The notes under the pieces: model-generated | Told to the model about the DNA's origin: nothing | Databases searched by the model: none | The model's input: only the letters and a program-made list of their open reading frames with translations | Shown: in pieces, positions 1-5,874 of the stretch | Position numbering within the stretch: the stretch's first letter is position 1 | How the letters are laid out: every line of letters starts with the position of its first letter | Position numbers and translations under genes: made by a program | Assembly (NCBI GenBank): GCA_016207765.1 | Contig: JACQOY010000084.1 | Coordinates: 1-6,464, forward strand | Reading direction: 5' to 3' | Source of the DNA: Deltaproteobacteria bacterium | GTDB lineage: Bacteria > UBA10199 > SBBF01 | Length of the DNA stretch: 6,464 bases

Positions 1-16
1 GGAGAAAATGAAATAA
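1..16 (+). other. Possible last codons of an upstream gene
   Basis: Reading from base 2 gives Glu-Lys-Met-Lys and then TAA at 14-16, just before the repeat that starts at 21. This would fit the lysine/glutamate-rich end of an upstream protein. In many bacteria the gene before pth encodes ribosomal protein L25/Ctc, but four residues cannot identify anything. The frame starting at base 1 also stays open until TAG at 22-24, so the choice of frame is a guess. Confidence 0.2.
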
Positions 17-20
17 TCAT

Positions 21-106
21 GTAGGGGCAACCCCCGTGGCCGTGTAAACGGCCCCTCTTTATGGGGTTGCCCTTTATTACGGGCGGTCGCAGGGGGTCGC
101 CCCTAC
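21..106. mobile_element. MITE-like palindromic repeat upstream of pth
   Basis: This 86-base element has terminal inverted repeats: bases 21-35 match the reverse complement of 92-106 at 14 of 15 positions, with ends GTAGGGGC and GCCCCTAC. Inside, bases 25-34 and 63-72 form a perfect 10-base inverted repeat. That repeat encloses a 6-bp hairpin (38-43 with 48-53, loop GTAA). The nested arms could fold into alternative cruciform or multi-branched structures. It encodes no transposase and is too short to do so, so it would be a non-autonomous element moved in trans or a degenerate repeat of that kind. The same termini bound the palindrome at 6392-6419. Its right end stops one base short of the pth ribosome binding site, and an in-frame ATG at 61 inside it artificially lengthens the pth reading frame. 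The family assignment is inference from structure. Confidence 0.7.
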
Positions 107-111
107 AAGGA
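107..111 (+). promoter_or_regulatory. Ribosome binding site of pth, supporting the TTG start
   Basis: AAGGA at 107-111 lies six bases before TTG at 118. It begins immediately after the repeat ends at 106. The competing ATG at 61 has only AT-rich or repeat sequence before it and no purine-rich Shine-Dalgarno match at a suitable distance. This site therefore favours the TTG as the real start. Confidence 0.7.
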
Positions 112-117
112 ACGGAT

Positions 118-687
118 TTGAAACTCATCGTTGGCCTCGGGAATCCCGGGAAAAAATATGAGGGGACGCGGCACAACATCGGTTTTCGGGTTGTCGACCG
201 GTTGTGCGAGGCGCTGGAGGCGAAGTTCAAAAAAGCCCGGCTGAGGGAAGAAGCGGTCGTCAATATGGCGGGGGCGGTGAAAGTAATTCTCGCAAAGCCG
301 CTTACCTTCATGAATTTAAGCGGGGAGGCGGTGGGCGAGGTTTTGAGGTATTATCGCCTTGATCCGGAAGGGATGCTCGTTGTCCACGATGACCTTGATT
401 TACCCCTTGGACGCCTCAAGTTTTCGAAGGGATCTTCCGCCGGCGGCCACAACGGGGTCGCGTCGATCATCAATTCGATCGACACCCGGAAGTTTGGCCG
501 TTTGAGGATCGGCATTGGGCGTCCGTCGGAGACGGAAGGAAAAGATGTTGTCGCCTATGTCTTGGAGCCGTTTCCGCCGGACGAGAGAAAATTTGTGGAG
601 GAAACGATCGTCAAGTCGGGGGAGGCCCTGCGGGATTATTTAAAAAGCGGAATCGAGGCGGTGATGAACCGCTACAACAAGAAATAA
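118..687 (+). CDS. pth: Peptidyl-tRNA hydrolase (Pth family)
   Basis: Pth cleaves the ester bond of peptidyl-tRNAs released prematurely by ribosomes, recycling tRNA in the cytoplasm. From TTG at 118 the protein is 189 aa, the usual family length, and begins with the classic MKLIVGLGNPG. Visible family motifs are Asn9 in GLGNPG, the catalytic His19 in TRHNIG, FMNLSG near 64-69, HDDLDLP with Asp91, and GGHNG with Asn112. These correspond to E. coli Asn10, His20, Asn68, Asp93 and Asn114. An ATG at 61 would add 19 residues, but that extension is translated repeat DNA with no family counterpart, and the TTG has a well-placed AAGGA. rpsF follows 21 bases later with no terminator, so the two are probably cotranscribed. 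The ychF gene often found beside pth is not between them. Confidence 0.96.
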   Translation: MKLIVGLGNPGKKYEGTRHNIGFRVVDRLCEALEAKFKKARLREEAVVNMAGAVKVILAKPLTFMNLSGEAVGEVLRYYRLDPEGMLVVHDDLDLPLGRLKFSKGSSAGGHNGVASIINSIDTRKFGRLRIGIGRPSETEGKDVVAYVLEPFPPDERKFVEETIVKSGEALRDYLKSGIEAVMNRYNKK

Positions 688-708
688 CGAAATAACGGAG
701 ATCCAATT

Positions 709-1134
709 ATGAACGAATACGAAACCATTTATATCGGTCGGCCTGATTTAGCCGTCGGCCGAATCGAGAAAATCAATGAAAAAATCCAAAAAATCCTGAA
801 GGAGGGGAAGGCGGATGTCATCGACTGCCGCGATTGGGGGACCCGCAAACTCGCTTATCGCATCGGACCATGCACGAACGGCCGCTATGTCTATTTTAAT
901 TACACGGGCGACGGCCATTTTATTACCGAACTGGAGCGGACCCTCAAATATGAGGAAGGGGTGATCCGCTATTTGACGGTTCGTTTAGTCGACGTCGATG
1001 CGGTTGCAAAAAAGAAAAAACGGATCAACCAACTGGAAGAAGGGCACGACGGTTTCGATGAACGCGGTTCTCCACCGGAGTCCGGATCGGCTTCTGAAGG
1101 ATACAAAGGAGAAGACAATGGCCAGAAAGATTAG
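709..1134 (+). CDS. rpsF: 30S ribosomal protein S6
   Basis: S6 is a small-subunit protein that pairs with S18 on the platform of the 30S subunit. The 141-aa product begins [14 protein letters not shown], the typical S6 start. The conserved core runs to about residue 95 and includes [10 protein letters not shown] and the YLTVRLV strand near 88-94. After a KKKKR patch, the last 35 residues are a low-complexity acidic Gly/Ser/Glu-rich tail. S6 tails vary widely, and the E. coli one is glutamylated by RimK; whether that applies here is unknown. CGGAG at 696-700 sits eight bases before the ATG. The final 17 bases overlap the start of rpsR in another frame, which suggests translational coupling and so matched output of the two partner proteins. 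Some bacteria autoregulate this operon through S6:S18 binding to the rpsF leader; I could not recognise that RNA motif here. Confidence 0.97.
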   Translation: MNEYETIYIGRPDLAVGRIEKINEKIQKILKEGKADVIDCRDWGTRKLAYRIGPCTNGRYVYFNYTGDGHFITELERTLKYEEGVIRYLTVRLVDVDAVAKKKKRINQLEEGHDGFDERGSPPESGSASEGYKGEDNGQKD

Positions 1135-1387
1135 AAAAAAAATCAAAAAAGAAAAGAGACGGTCCACAAGCAAGCGGAAAAGCTGCCGGTACTGCACCGA
1201 CAAAGAACTGATGATCGACTACAAACTCATCCGCCAGTTGGGAAGTTTTTTGTCGGAAAGGGGGAAAATCGCCCCCCGCCGGATTTCGGGCAATTGTGCC
1301 TATCATCAACGGCGGGTTGTTGAGGCGGTGAAAAGGGCGCGCCTGCTTGCCTTGTTGCCGTACACAGCCGCTCACGCCACGCTCTGA
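1118..1387 (+). CDS. rpsR: 30S ribosomal protein S18, zinc-ligand (C+) form
   Basis: S18 binds S6 and 16S rRNA on the 30S platform. The 89-aa product starts MARKIRKK at ATG 1118, preceded by AAGGAG at 1106-1111 with six bases of spacing. The frame stays open upstream to about 998, but that part is rpsF read out of frame. The basic N-terminus is followed by CRYC, then [30 protein letters not shown] and [12 protein letters not shown], all typical of the family. The CxxC and CxxH pairs make a plausible zinc site, the so-called C+ type of S18, as opposed to paralogues that lost the cysteines. Zinc binding is inferred. The first codons include runs of eight and six adenines. The start lies inside the end of rpsF. 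Confidence 0.97.
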   Translation: MARKIRKKIKKEKRRSTSKRKSCRYCTDKELMIDYKLIRQLGSFLSERGKIAPRRISGNCAYHQRRVVEAVKRARLLALLPYTAAHATL

Positions 1388-1394
1388 CCCGATT

Positions 1395-2450
1395 GTGAAT
1401 CATGACTCGTTCATTCAGTTTCGTCGGGCGGTTCCCGGTGTTTTGCTGACTGTGGCCCTCTATTTGAGCGGCCTGTTTGTCCTGTTGACGCCGCTGGCTC
1501 CCCTCTATTATCTGTTGACCGATCGCCGGGGAGCGATAGTCAGGATTATTCTTCCCGTTTTTGTCCTTCTTCTTTTCCTCTATCTGTTTCTTCTGGTTCC
1601 GCTGAATAATTTTTATCAAGCTCATCCCGGATGGTCGTGGCTCATTCCTCTTCCCGGGATGAGTTTGATGCCTCTTCTTTCTTCCCTGGCTGCGACTCTT
1701 TTCGGACTCCTTTATTTTCTTTTTTTTGTCGGCGTGGCGGTTATTGTGCAAACGATTCTCACAAAACCGGTGAGGCCAACGCGTGCCCTTGGAGGGGCGG
1801 CCTTGTTTTTCTTTTTGGCGGCTTTTCTTATTTATGCGGGGTATGCCCTCATGAGCGGCGTGTCTCCTCTTGGTTTTGCGTCGGCGACCATCCGGAGCGC
1901 GGTGGATGAATTCATCGCCCTGCAGGAAAGGGCGGGGATTCCCCTCTCACAGTTGGCTTTGCTCAAGGAGAACGTCGCTCTTTTTGTCCGTTTGTGGCTT
2001 CTCTTTTCCCCCTCGATTTTATTCTGTTCCATCCTTTTTATCCTGGTGTTGAATCTGGTGATTGGAAAAAAGGTTTTCACCCCCTTTGTCGCGGAAGTCC
2101 GCCGGGAGCCCCTGAATACCTGGTCGCTCGATTTTTTTTGGGTCTGGGTGGTGATAGCGGCTGTGGGGGCTTTGCTCTTGAACAGTTGGTTTTTCGCCAA
2201 GACCGCGCTTATGGCCCCGGCCGCCAATATCCTTTTGGTTTTGATGTTTGCCTACTTTTTGCAGGGGCTGGCGATTGTTTCCTGGTTTTTTGAAAAGAAA
2301 AATATCGGTCCGGTTTTTCGTGTCATGATCTATTCGTTTCTGGTCATTCTTTTCCAGACGTTGGGAGTTATCGTTATGGCCCTGGGTTTTTTTGACGCCT
2401 GGTTTGATTTTCGCAAGCTCTCGAAAGCAACTCCGCAGGAAAACAAATGA
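1395..2450 (+). CDS. DUF2232 (YybS-like) integral membrane protein
   Basis: From GTG at 1395 the product is 351 aa and strongly hydrophobic, with roughly eight transmembrane segments: about 13-42 (possibly one or two), 50-70, 90-120, 131-150, 196-223, 248-265, 273-298 and 308-333. The C-terminal FFDAWFDFRKL is characteristic of DUF2232/YybS proteins, as is the location between rpsR and rplI. The molecular function is not established. The family resembles small-molecule transporter or ECF substrate-binding subunits in general form, but I would not assign a substrate. The start is uncertain: GTG 1395 lies seven bases after the rpsR stop but lacks a clear ribosome binding site, and a TTG at 1347 would overlap rpsR by 41 bases and add 16 non-hydrophobic residues. 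Coupling to rpsR termination would explain the missing Shine-Dalgarno sequence. The ATG at 1402 is out of frame. The gene is rich in T on this strand, as expected for codons for Phe, Leu and Val. Confidence 0.85.
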   Translation: MNHDSFIQFRRAVPGVLLTVALYLSGLFVLLTPLAPLYYLLTDRRGAIVRIILPVFVLLLFLYLFLLVPLNNFYQAHPGWSWLIPLPGMSLMPLLSSLAATLFGLLYFLFFVGVAVIVQTILTKPVRPTRALGGAALFFFLAAFLIYAGYALMSGVSPLGFASATIRSAVDEFIALQERAGIPLSQLALLKENVALFVRLWLLFSPSILFCSILFILVLNLVIGKKVFTPFVAEVRREPLNTWSLDFFWVWVVIAAVGALLLNSWFFAKTALMAPAANILLVLMFAYFLQGLAIVSWFFEKKNIGPVFRVMIYSFLVILFQTLGVIVMALGFFDAWFDFRKLSKATPQENK

Positions 2451-2512
2451 GGGTTGATAATTTTTGGCGGACGTACTAATCAGGGAAAATTCCAATTTTC
2501 ATCGGAGGATTT

Positions 2513-2956
2513 ATGCAGGTTATCTTACAGAAAAGCGTTTCCCATTTGGGCTTGGTTGGCGACGTGGTTAATGTCGCCGCCGGTTATTACCGGAATTTTT
2601 TGGGTCCCCGTAATCTGGCCCTTTTAGCCAACCCCAAAAGCATCCATCAAGTCGAACATCAGAAAAAAGTCATCGAGGCCAAAAAGGCCAAGGAAAGAAC
2701 AGTGGCGGAGGCAATCAAGGCAAAGATCGAGGCCTCCCCGGTGACGATCGCGCATGCCGCGGGAACGGGCGACAAACTCTTTGGTTCCGTCACCTCGCAA
2801 GAGGTCGTCATGGCGCTCAAGGCCGCCGGGTTCGCGGTGGATAAAAAGCTCCTCAAACTCGAGACCCCGATTAAAAACCTGGGAGAGCATCTTGTGGAGG
2901 TTAAGCTTCATCCGGATGTTGTGGCGCAGGTCAAAATCAATGTTCTCAAAAAGTGA
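2513..2956 (+). CDS. rplI: 50S ribosomal protein L9
   Basis: L9 is a large-subunit protein that binds 23S rRNA and helps maintain reading frame. The 147-aa product has the normal length and two-domain layout. The N-terminal RNA-binding domain (about 1-50) carries the signature GLVGDVVNVAAGYYRNFLGPRNLA. A long charged helix (about 50-75) rich in Lys, Glu and Ala follows. The C-terminal domain (about 80-147) includes KLFGSVTSQEV and the VEVKLHPDV strand. GGAGG at 2504-2508 lies four bases before the ATG. The 62-base gap after the DUF2232 gene contains a short AT-rich inverted repeat (2485-2491 with 2494-2500) and no clear terminator. The stop codon lies in the first copy of a GTGAC repeat cluster that fills the space before dnaB. 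Confidence 0.97.
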   Translation: MQVILQKSVSHLGLVGDVVNVAAGYYRNFLGPRNLALLANPKSIHQVEHQKKVIEAKKAKERTVAEAIKAKIEASPVTIAHAAGTGDKLFGSVTSQEVVMALKAAGFAVDKKLLKLETPIKNLGEHLVEVKLHPDVVAQVKINVLKK

Positions 2957-2995
2957 CCAGTGACTGTGACCTGTGACCGATTCTTTGCCGGTCAC
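2953..2995. repeat. GTGAC repeat cluster with hairpin between rplI and dnaB
   Basis: GTGAC occurs four times at 2953, 2960, 2966 and 2973, and its complement GTCAC appears at 2991. The last copy forms a perfect 7-bp stem, GTGACCG (2973-2979) with CGGTCAC (2989-2995), around a 9-base loop. No T-run follows, so it is not a standard Rho-independent terminator. The first copy contains the rplI stop codon. It looks like a small degenerate repeat that settled in the spacer, but its nature is unknown. Confidence 0.55.
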
Positions 2996-3024
2996 CAGCC
3001 GCCAGCCACTCGTTACTGCTTTTC

Positions 3025-4479
3025 ATGTCTTCCCGCAACGCCGCCAATTCCCAGGCGGAAGTTCTCAAGGCGAAAGTCCCTCCCCAGAATGTAGAGGCCG
3101 AACGGGCGGTTCTCGGTTCAATTCTCATCGATCACGAAACGATCAACAAGGTGCTGGAGATTCTTCGGCCCGATGTCTTTTACCGTGAAGGCCACCGCAA
3201 AATTTTTGCGACCATGATTGCCCTCTTTGAGAAGGGGGAGCCGACCGATTTTGTCACGGTCTCCAACCACCTCCAGGCCGCGGGAGAGCTCGATTTTATC
3301 GGCGGGGCATCCTATCTTTCGGGGCTTGTCGATGCAATTCCCTCTTCCGCCAATGTGATGGCCTACGCCCGCATTGTCCGTGAAAAAGCGGTTGTTAGAA
3401 GGTTGATCGAGGCCGCCGCCGAGATTGCCACGCAAGGGTACGAAAGAGGGGACGATGCCGACACCCTCATGGATTATGCCGAAAAACGGATATTCGATCT
3501 GGCCGAAGACAAGATGGGGCAGAGTTTTGTTCAGGTCAAGGACCTGGTCAAGGATGGCTTTAAAAAAATCGAACAACTCTTTGAAAGCAAAGGTCAACTC
3601 ACCGGTCTTGCCACGGGGTTTACGGAATTTGATCACCTCACCTGCGGGCTTCAGCCGTCCGATCTGATTATCATCGCGGGGCGTCCCTCGATGGGGAAAA
3701 CGGCACTGGCGTTGAATATCGCCGAACATGCCGCCATCAATGAAAAAGCGACTGTTGCCCTGTTTTCCCTCGAAATGTCGAAGGAACAGCTGGTTACCCG
3801 CATGCTTTGCTCGCAGGCGCATATCGATTCTTCCCGTCTGCGCAAGGGGGAGATTGAGGAACGCGATTGGCCCCAGTTGACCCGGGCGGCGGGGAATCTT
3901 TCCGAGATCAATCTTTTTATTGACGATACCGCGGCCGTGACCGTTTTGGAAATGCGGGCCAAATTACGCCGGCTCAAAAGGGAAAAAGGGGTGAATCTTG
4001 TCATTGTCGATTATCTTCAGCTGGTTCGTTCCACCGGAAGTACCCAGAGCCGCGAGCAGGAGATTTCCGAAATTTCGCGGTCGCTCAAAGGCCTGGCCAA
4101 AGAACTGAAAGTGCCGGTTATCGCGCTTTCCCAGCTCAACCGGGCTGTGGAAAGCCGACAAAACCGCAGGCCCCAACTCTCTGATTTGAGGGAATCAGGC
4201 GCGATTGAGCAGGATGCAGACGTGATTGCCTTTATCTACCGGGACGAGGTCTATGATCCCAACACTCCCGACAAGGGGATTGCGGAAATCATCGTCGGCA
4301 AGCAGAGAAACGGGCCGATTGGTTTTTCCCGGCTTGCTTTCTTGAACAGTTATACCCGTTTTGAAAATCTTGCTTATGAACCGGTTCCCGATTTGGACGG
4401 CCCGCCAGGCCGGCTCGGCCCGCCAGATCGGCTCGGTCCGCAAGGCCGGCTCGGCTCCCCGGGTCCGGAAAGAAACTGA
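3025..4479 (+). CDS. dnaB: Replicative DNA helicase DnaB
   Basis: DnaB is the hexameric helicase that unwinds DNA at the replication fork and recruits primase. The 484-aa product starts near the conserved PPQNVEAERAVLGSIL. The N-terminal domain runs to about 165, followed by a linker and the RecA-like ATPase domain. Walker A is GRPSMGKT (219-226), Walker B is VIVDYLQL (326-333), and the ALSQLNRAVESRQNRRPQLSDLRESGAIEQDAD motif region lies at 367-399. The usual fold ends near YTRFENL (443-449). A further 27 residues or so form a Gly/Pro/Arg tail with three GPPGRL-like repeats that I do not recognise from the family. No intein is present. The ATG at 3025 has no recognisable Shine-Dalgarno sequence; the nearest in-frame stop upstream is at 2974 and no GTG, TTG or other ATG lies between. 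The frame is intact and the motifs complete, so it should be functional. Confidence 0.97.
   Translation: MSSRNAANSQAEVLKAKVPPQNVEAERAVLGSILIDHETINKVLEILRPDVFYREGHRKIFATMIALFEKGEPTDFVTVSNHLQAAGELDFIGGASYLSGLVDAIPSSANVMAYARIVREKAVVRRLIEAAAEIATQGYERGDDADTLMDYAEKRIFDLAEDKMGQSFVQVKDLVKDGFKKIEQLFESKGQLTGLATGFTEFDHLTCGLQPSDLIIIAGRPSMGKTALALNIAEHAAINEKATVALFSLEMSKEQLVTRMLCSQAHIDSSRLRKGEIEERDWPQLTRAAGNLSEINLFIDDTAAVTVLEMRAKLRRLKREKGVNLVIVDYLQLVRSTGSTQSREQEISEISRSLKGLAKELKVPVIALSQLNRAVESRQNRRPQLSDLRESGAIEQDADVIAFIYRDEVYDPNTPDKGIAEIIVGKQRNGPIGFSRLAFLNSYTRFENLAYEPVPDLDGPPGRLGPPDRLGPQGRLGSPGPERN
4399..4467 (+). repeat. 18-base tandem repeat encoding the dnaB C-terminal tail
   Basis: Three consecutive 18-base units at 4399-4416, 4417-4434 and 4435-4452 differ at only a few positions, and a partial, diverged fourth unit follows to about 4467. 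They are in frame and encode GPPGRL, GPPDRL, GPQGRL and then GSPGPERN to the stop. The unit is very G+C-rich and is not part of the conserved DnaB fold. Copy number may vary by slippage because the period is a multiple of three. Confidence 0.85.
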
Positions 4480-4494
4480 CAGGACAAGTCATTA

Positions 4495-5121
4495 ATGACC
4501 GCCAAATCCACATTGATGATTGCGACGCGCAATCCCGGAAAATTCCGGGAGATCGCCGCTTTTTTTGCCGATCTTCCCTTAAACTTAAAGAGCCTCAAGG
4601 ATGAGCCGCGGATCGGCGTCATTGAGGAAGACGGTCGGACATTTGTTGAAAATGCCCTTAAAAAGGCCCGGGTTGTCTGGAAGGTGACTGGTGGCACTGG
4701 CACCAGCCCTGCCGGTGGTTTTGTTCTGGCCGATGACAGCGGATTGGTCTGCGATGACTTGTCTGGCAGACCCGGAGTCGGATCGGCGCGGTTTGCCGGT
4801 CCCAAGGCAACCGATGACGAAAACAACCGCCAGTTGATTGAGGAATTGAACGGAGTGCATGACCCCAGCAGAACCGCACGGTATATTTGCGCCCTGGTTC
4901 TTGTCGATCCGGAAGGAAAGGAGACCGTGGTTGAGGAAACCTGTGAGGGGATTATCACACTCCAACCGGCGGGTACCGGCGGGTTTGGATATGATCCCTA
5001 TTTTTATGTTCCATCGCACCGTTGCACGATGGCGGAAATTCCCCTCAAGGTCAAAAACGAGATTTCCCACCGGGGTAAGGCCTTGAAAAAAATGCACGAA
5101 TTTTTGAAAAAACATCTTTAA
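4495..5121 (+). CDS. rdgB: RdgB/HAM1 family XTP/dITP pyrophosphatase
   Basis: This family hydrolyses dITP, ITP and XTP to monophosphates, keeping deaminated purines out of DNA and RNA. The 208-aa product has all expected motifs: ATRNPGKFREI (10-20) for phosphate binding, EEDGRTFVENALKKAR (44-59), ADDSGL (79-84) with the catalytic Asp, PGVGSARFAG (93-102), GTGGFGYDPYF (160-170) and ISHRGKAL (190-197). Compared with the E. coli sequence as I recall it, there is an insertion of about eight residues just before ADDSGL: 66-78 reads GGTGTSPAGGFVL where E. coli has about five residues. The insert DNA resembles the repeat upstream of dnaB. The ATG at 4495 lies 15 bases after the dnaB stop, with AGGA at 4481-4484 at a rather long distance. 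It is probably cotranscribed with dnaB. Confidence 0.95.
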   Translation: MTAKSTLMIATRNPGKFREIAAFFADLPLNLKSLKDEPRIGVIEEDGRTFVENALKKARVVWKVTGGTGTSPAGGFVLADDSGLVCDDLSGRPGVGSARFAGPKATDDENNRQLIEELNGVHDPSRTARYICALVLVDPEGKETVVEETCEGIITLQPAGTGGFGYDPYFYVPSHRCTMAEIPLKVKNEISHRGKALKKMHEFLKKHL

Positions 5122-5125
5122 ATCG

Positions 5126-5154
5126 TTGATCTTTAAAAAAGATTCCTATAAAAT
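5126..5154 (+). promoter_or_regulatory. Candidate sigma70-type promoter for the lipoprotein and apt
   Basis: TTGATC at 5126-5131 (4 of 6 to TTGACA) is separated by 17 bases from TAAAAT at 5149-5154 (5 of 6 to TATAAT). The pair lies in the only sizeable gap in the right half, five bases after the rdgB stop. It would give a leader of roughly 45 bases before the TTG start at 5206. A 6-bp AT-rich hairpin (5129-5134 with 5138-5143) overlaps the -35 region; without a T-run it is a poor terminator. This is motif matching only. Confidence 0.45.
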
Positions 5155-5205
5155 CTGGGCTGTTGTCGGTTCTCCATCCATTTTTACTTTAAGAGAGGTT
5201 GCAGA

Positions 5206-5868
5206 TTGATTCTACGGATTTTCATCGTGGTGGGGTTTTTCTTTGTGTCCGGTTGCGCGGAGTTTGCGGACGTATTGGGCGCCGGACCGCAATCGTCCGC
5301 CTATTCCCAAAACGCAATTCCCGCCGAGGCCTCCCCGGGAGAGGCTCCTTTGGATTCCCGTATTGATCATCGCGTTGATATGAGGGTCTCCGATGAAACA
5401 GGGCCGGCAGACGAGATGGCCTCGATTCCGTTGGACGAGGAGTCTGAACCTGAGACATTGCGTCTCGATGAGTCGGAATTTATCTGGCCGGTCGAGGGGG
5501 GGATTTTGACATCTCGTTTTGGAGTTCGCAAAGGGCGAAGCCATGATGGCATCGACATCTCCGCTCCGCGGGGGACGCCGGTCAAGGCGGCGGCTGACGG
5601 CAAGGTGGTTTATGCCGGGCGTCTGTCCGGTTACGGCAATCTGATTATCCTCAAACATGGTCGGGGTCTTTTTACCGCTTATGCCCATGCCGACAAGAAC
5701 AAAGTATCCAAAGGGGATAAGGTGAGGCAGGGAGAGGTGATTGCCACTGTCGGCCGTTCCGGTCGGGCGAGTGGGCCTCATTGCCATTTCGAAGTCCGCG
5801 AAAAAACCGTCGCGAGAAATCCACTTTATTTTCTTCCGAAGACAGATGCCTACGCAGGGAGCCGATAA
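5206..5868 (+). CDS. M23 (LytM-type) peptidase-domain lipoprotein
   Basis: The 220-aa product looks like an exported lipoprotein with a zinc endopeptidase domain acting on peptidoglycan crosslinks. Residues 1-16 form a short signal peptide ending in the lipobox VSGC, with Cys17 as the lipidation site. Ala at +2 favours outer-membrane sorting under the E. coli rule. Residues 18-92 are an acidic, probably disordered linker. The M23 domain covers about 93-210: SRFGVRKGRSHDGIDISAP supplies HxxxD (His113, Asp117), AYAHAD has His161, and HCHFE supplies HxH (His192, His194). All catalytic and zinc positions appear present, so it is likely an active enzyme rather than an EnvC/NlpD-like activator. No LysM domain is visible, unlike NlpD. 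The start is TTG at 5206 with GAGAGG at 5193-5198. Another start would damage the signal peptide. apt begins six bases after the stop. Confidence 0.9.
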   Translation: MILRIFIVVGFFFVSGCAEFADVLGAGPQSSAYSQNAIPAEASPGEAPLDSRIDHRVDMRVSDETGPADEMASIPLDEESEPETLRLDESEFIWPVEGGILTSRFGVRKGRSHDGIDISAPRGTPVKAAADGKVVYAGRLSGYGNLIILKHGRGLFTAYAHADKNKVSKGDKVRQGEVIATVGRSGRASGPHCHFEVREKTVARNPLYFLPKTDAYAGSR

Positions 5869-5874
5869 TCAAGC

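Noticed and set aside
1227..1751. Long minus-strand reading frame (174 codons) over rpsR and the DUF2232 gene
   Set aside because: It is Lys/Gln/Arg-rich low-complexity sequence that mirrors hydrophobic T-rich codons of the + strand gene, crosses two real genes and has no recognisable domain.
2454..2480. Possible promoter before rplI (TTGATA plus ACTAAT)
   Set aside because: The -35 box is good, but the -10 candidate lacks the two most conserved first bases and the spacing is 15. The gene fits operon transcription.
2485..2500. Inverted repeat GAAAATT-CC-AATTTTC before rplI
   Set aside because: With two bases between the arms the hairpin would have to open, the stem is AT-rich and no T-run follows, so neither terminator nor operator can be supported.
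3118..3822. Minus-strand reading frame of 234 codons inside dnaB
   Set aside because: The + strand encodes an intact, motif-complete DnaB across the whole stretch. The antisense translation shows no family features.
4488..4499. 12-base perfect palindrome GTCATTAATGAC overlapping the rdgB start codon
   Set aside because: It is short and isolated, and a self-complementary 12-mer around an ATG can arise by chance. No second copy or operator context was seen.
4374..4958. Minus-strand frame of 194 codons with Arg/Pro/Gly/Ser repeats at its end
   Set aside because: The repeats are just the complement of the 18-base tandem repeat of dnaB, and the rest is the shadow of rdgB.
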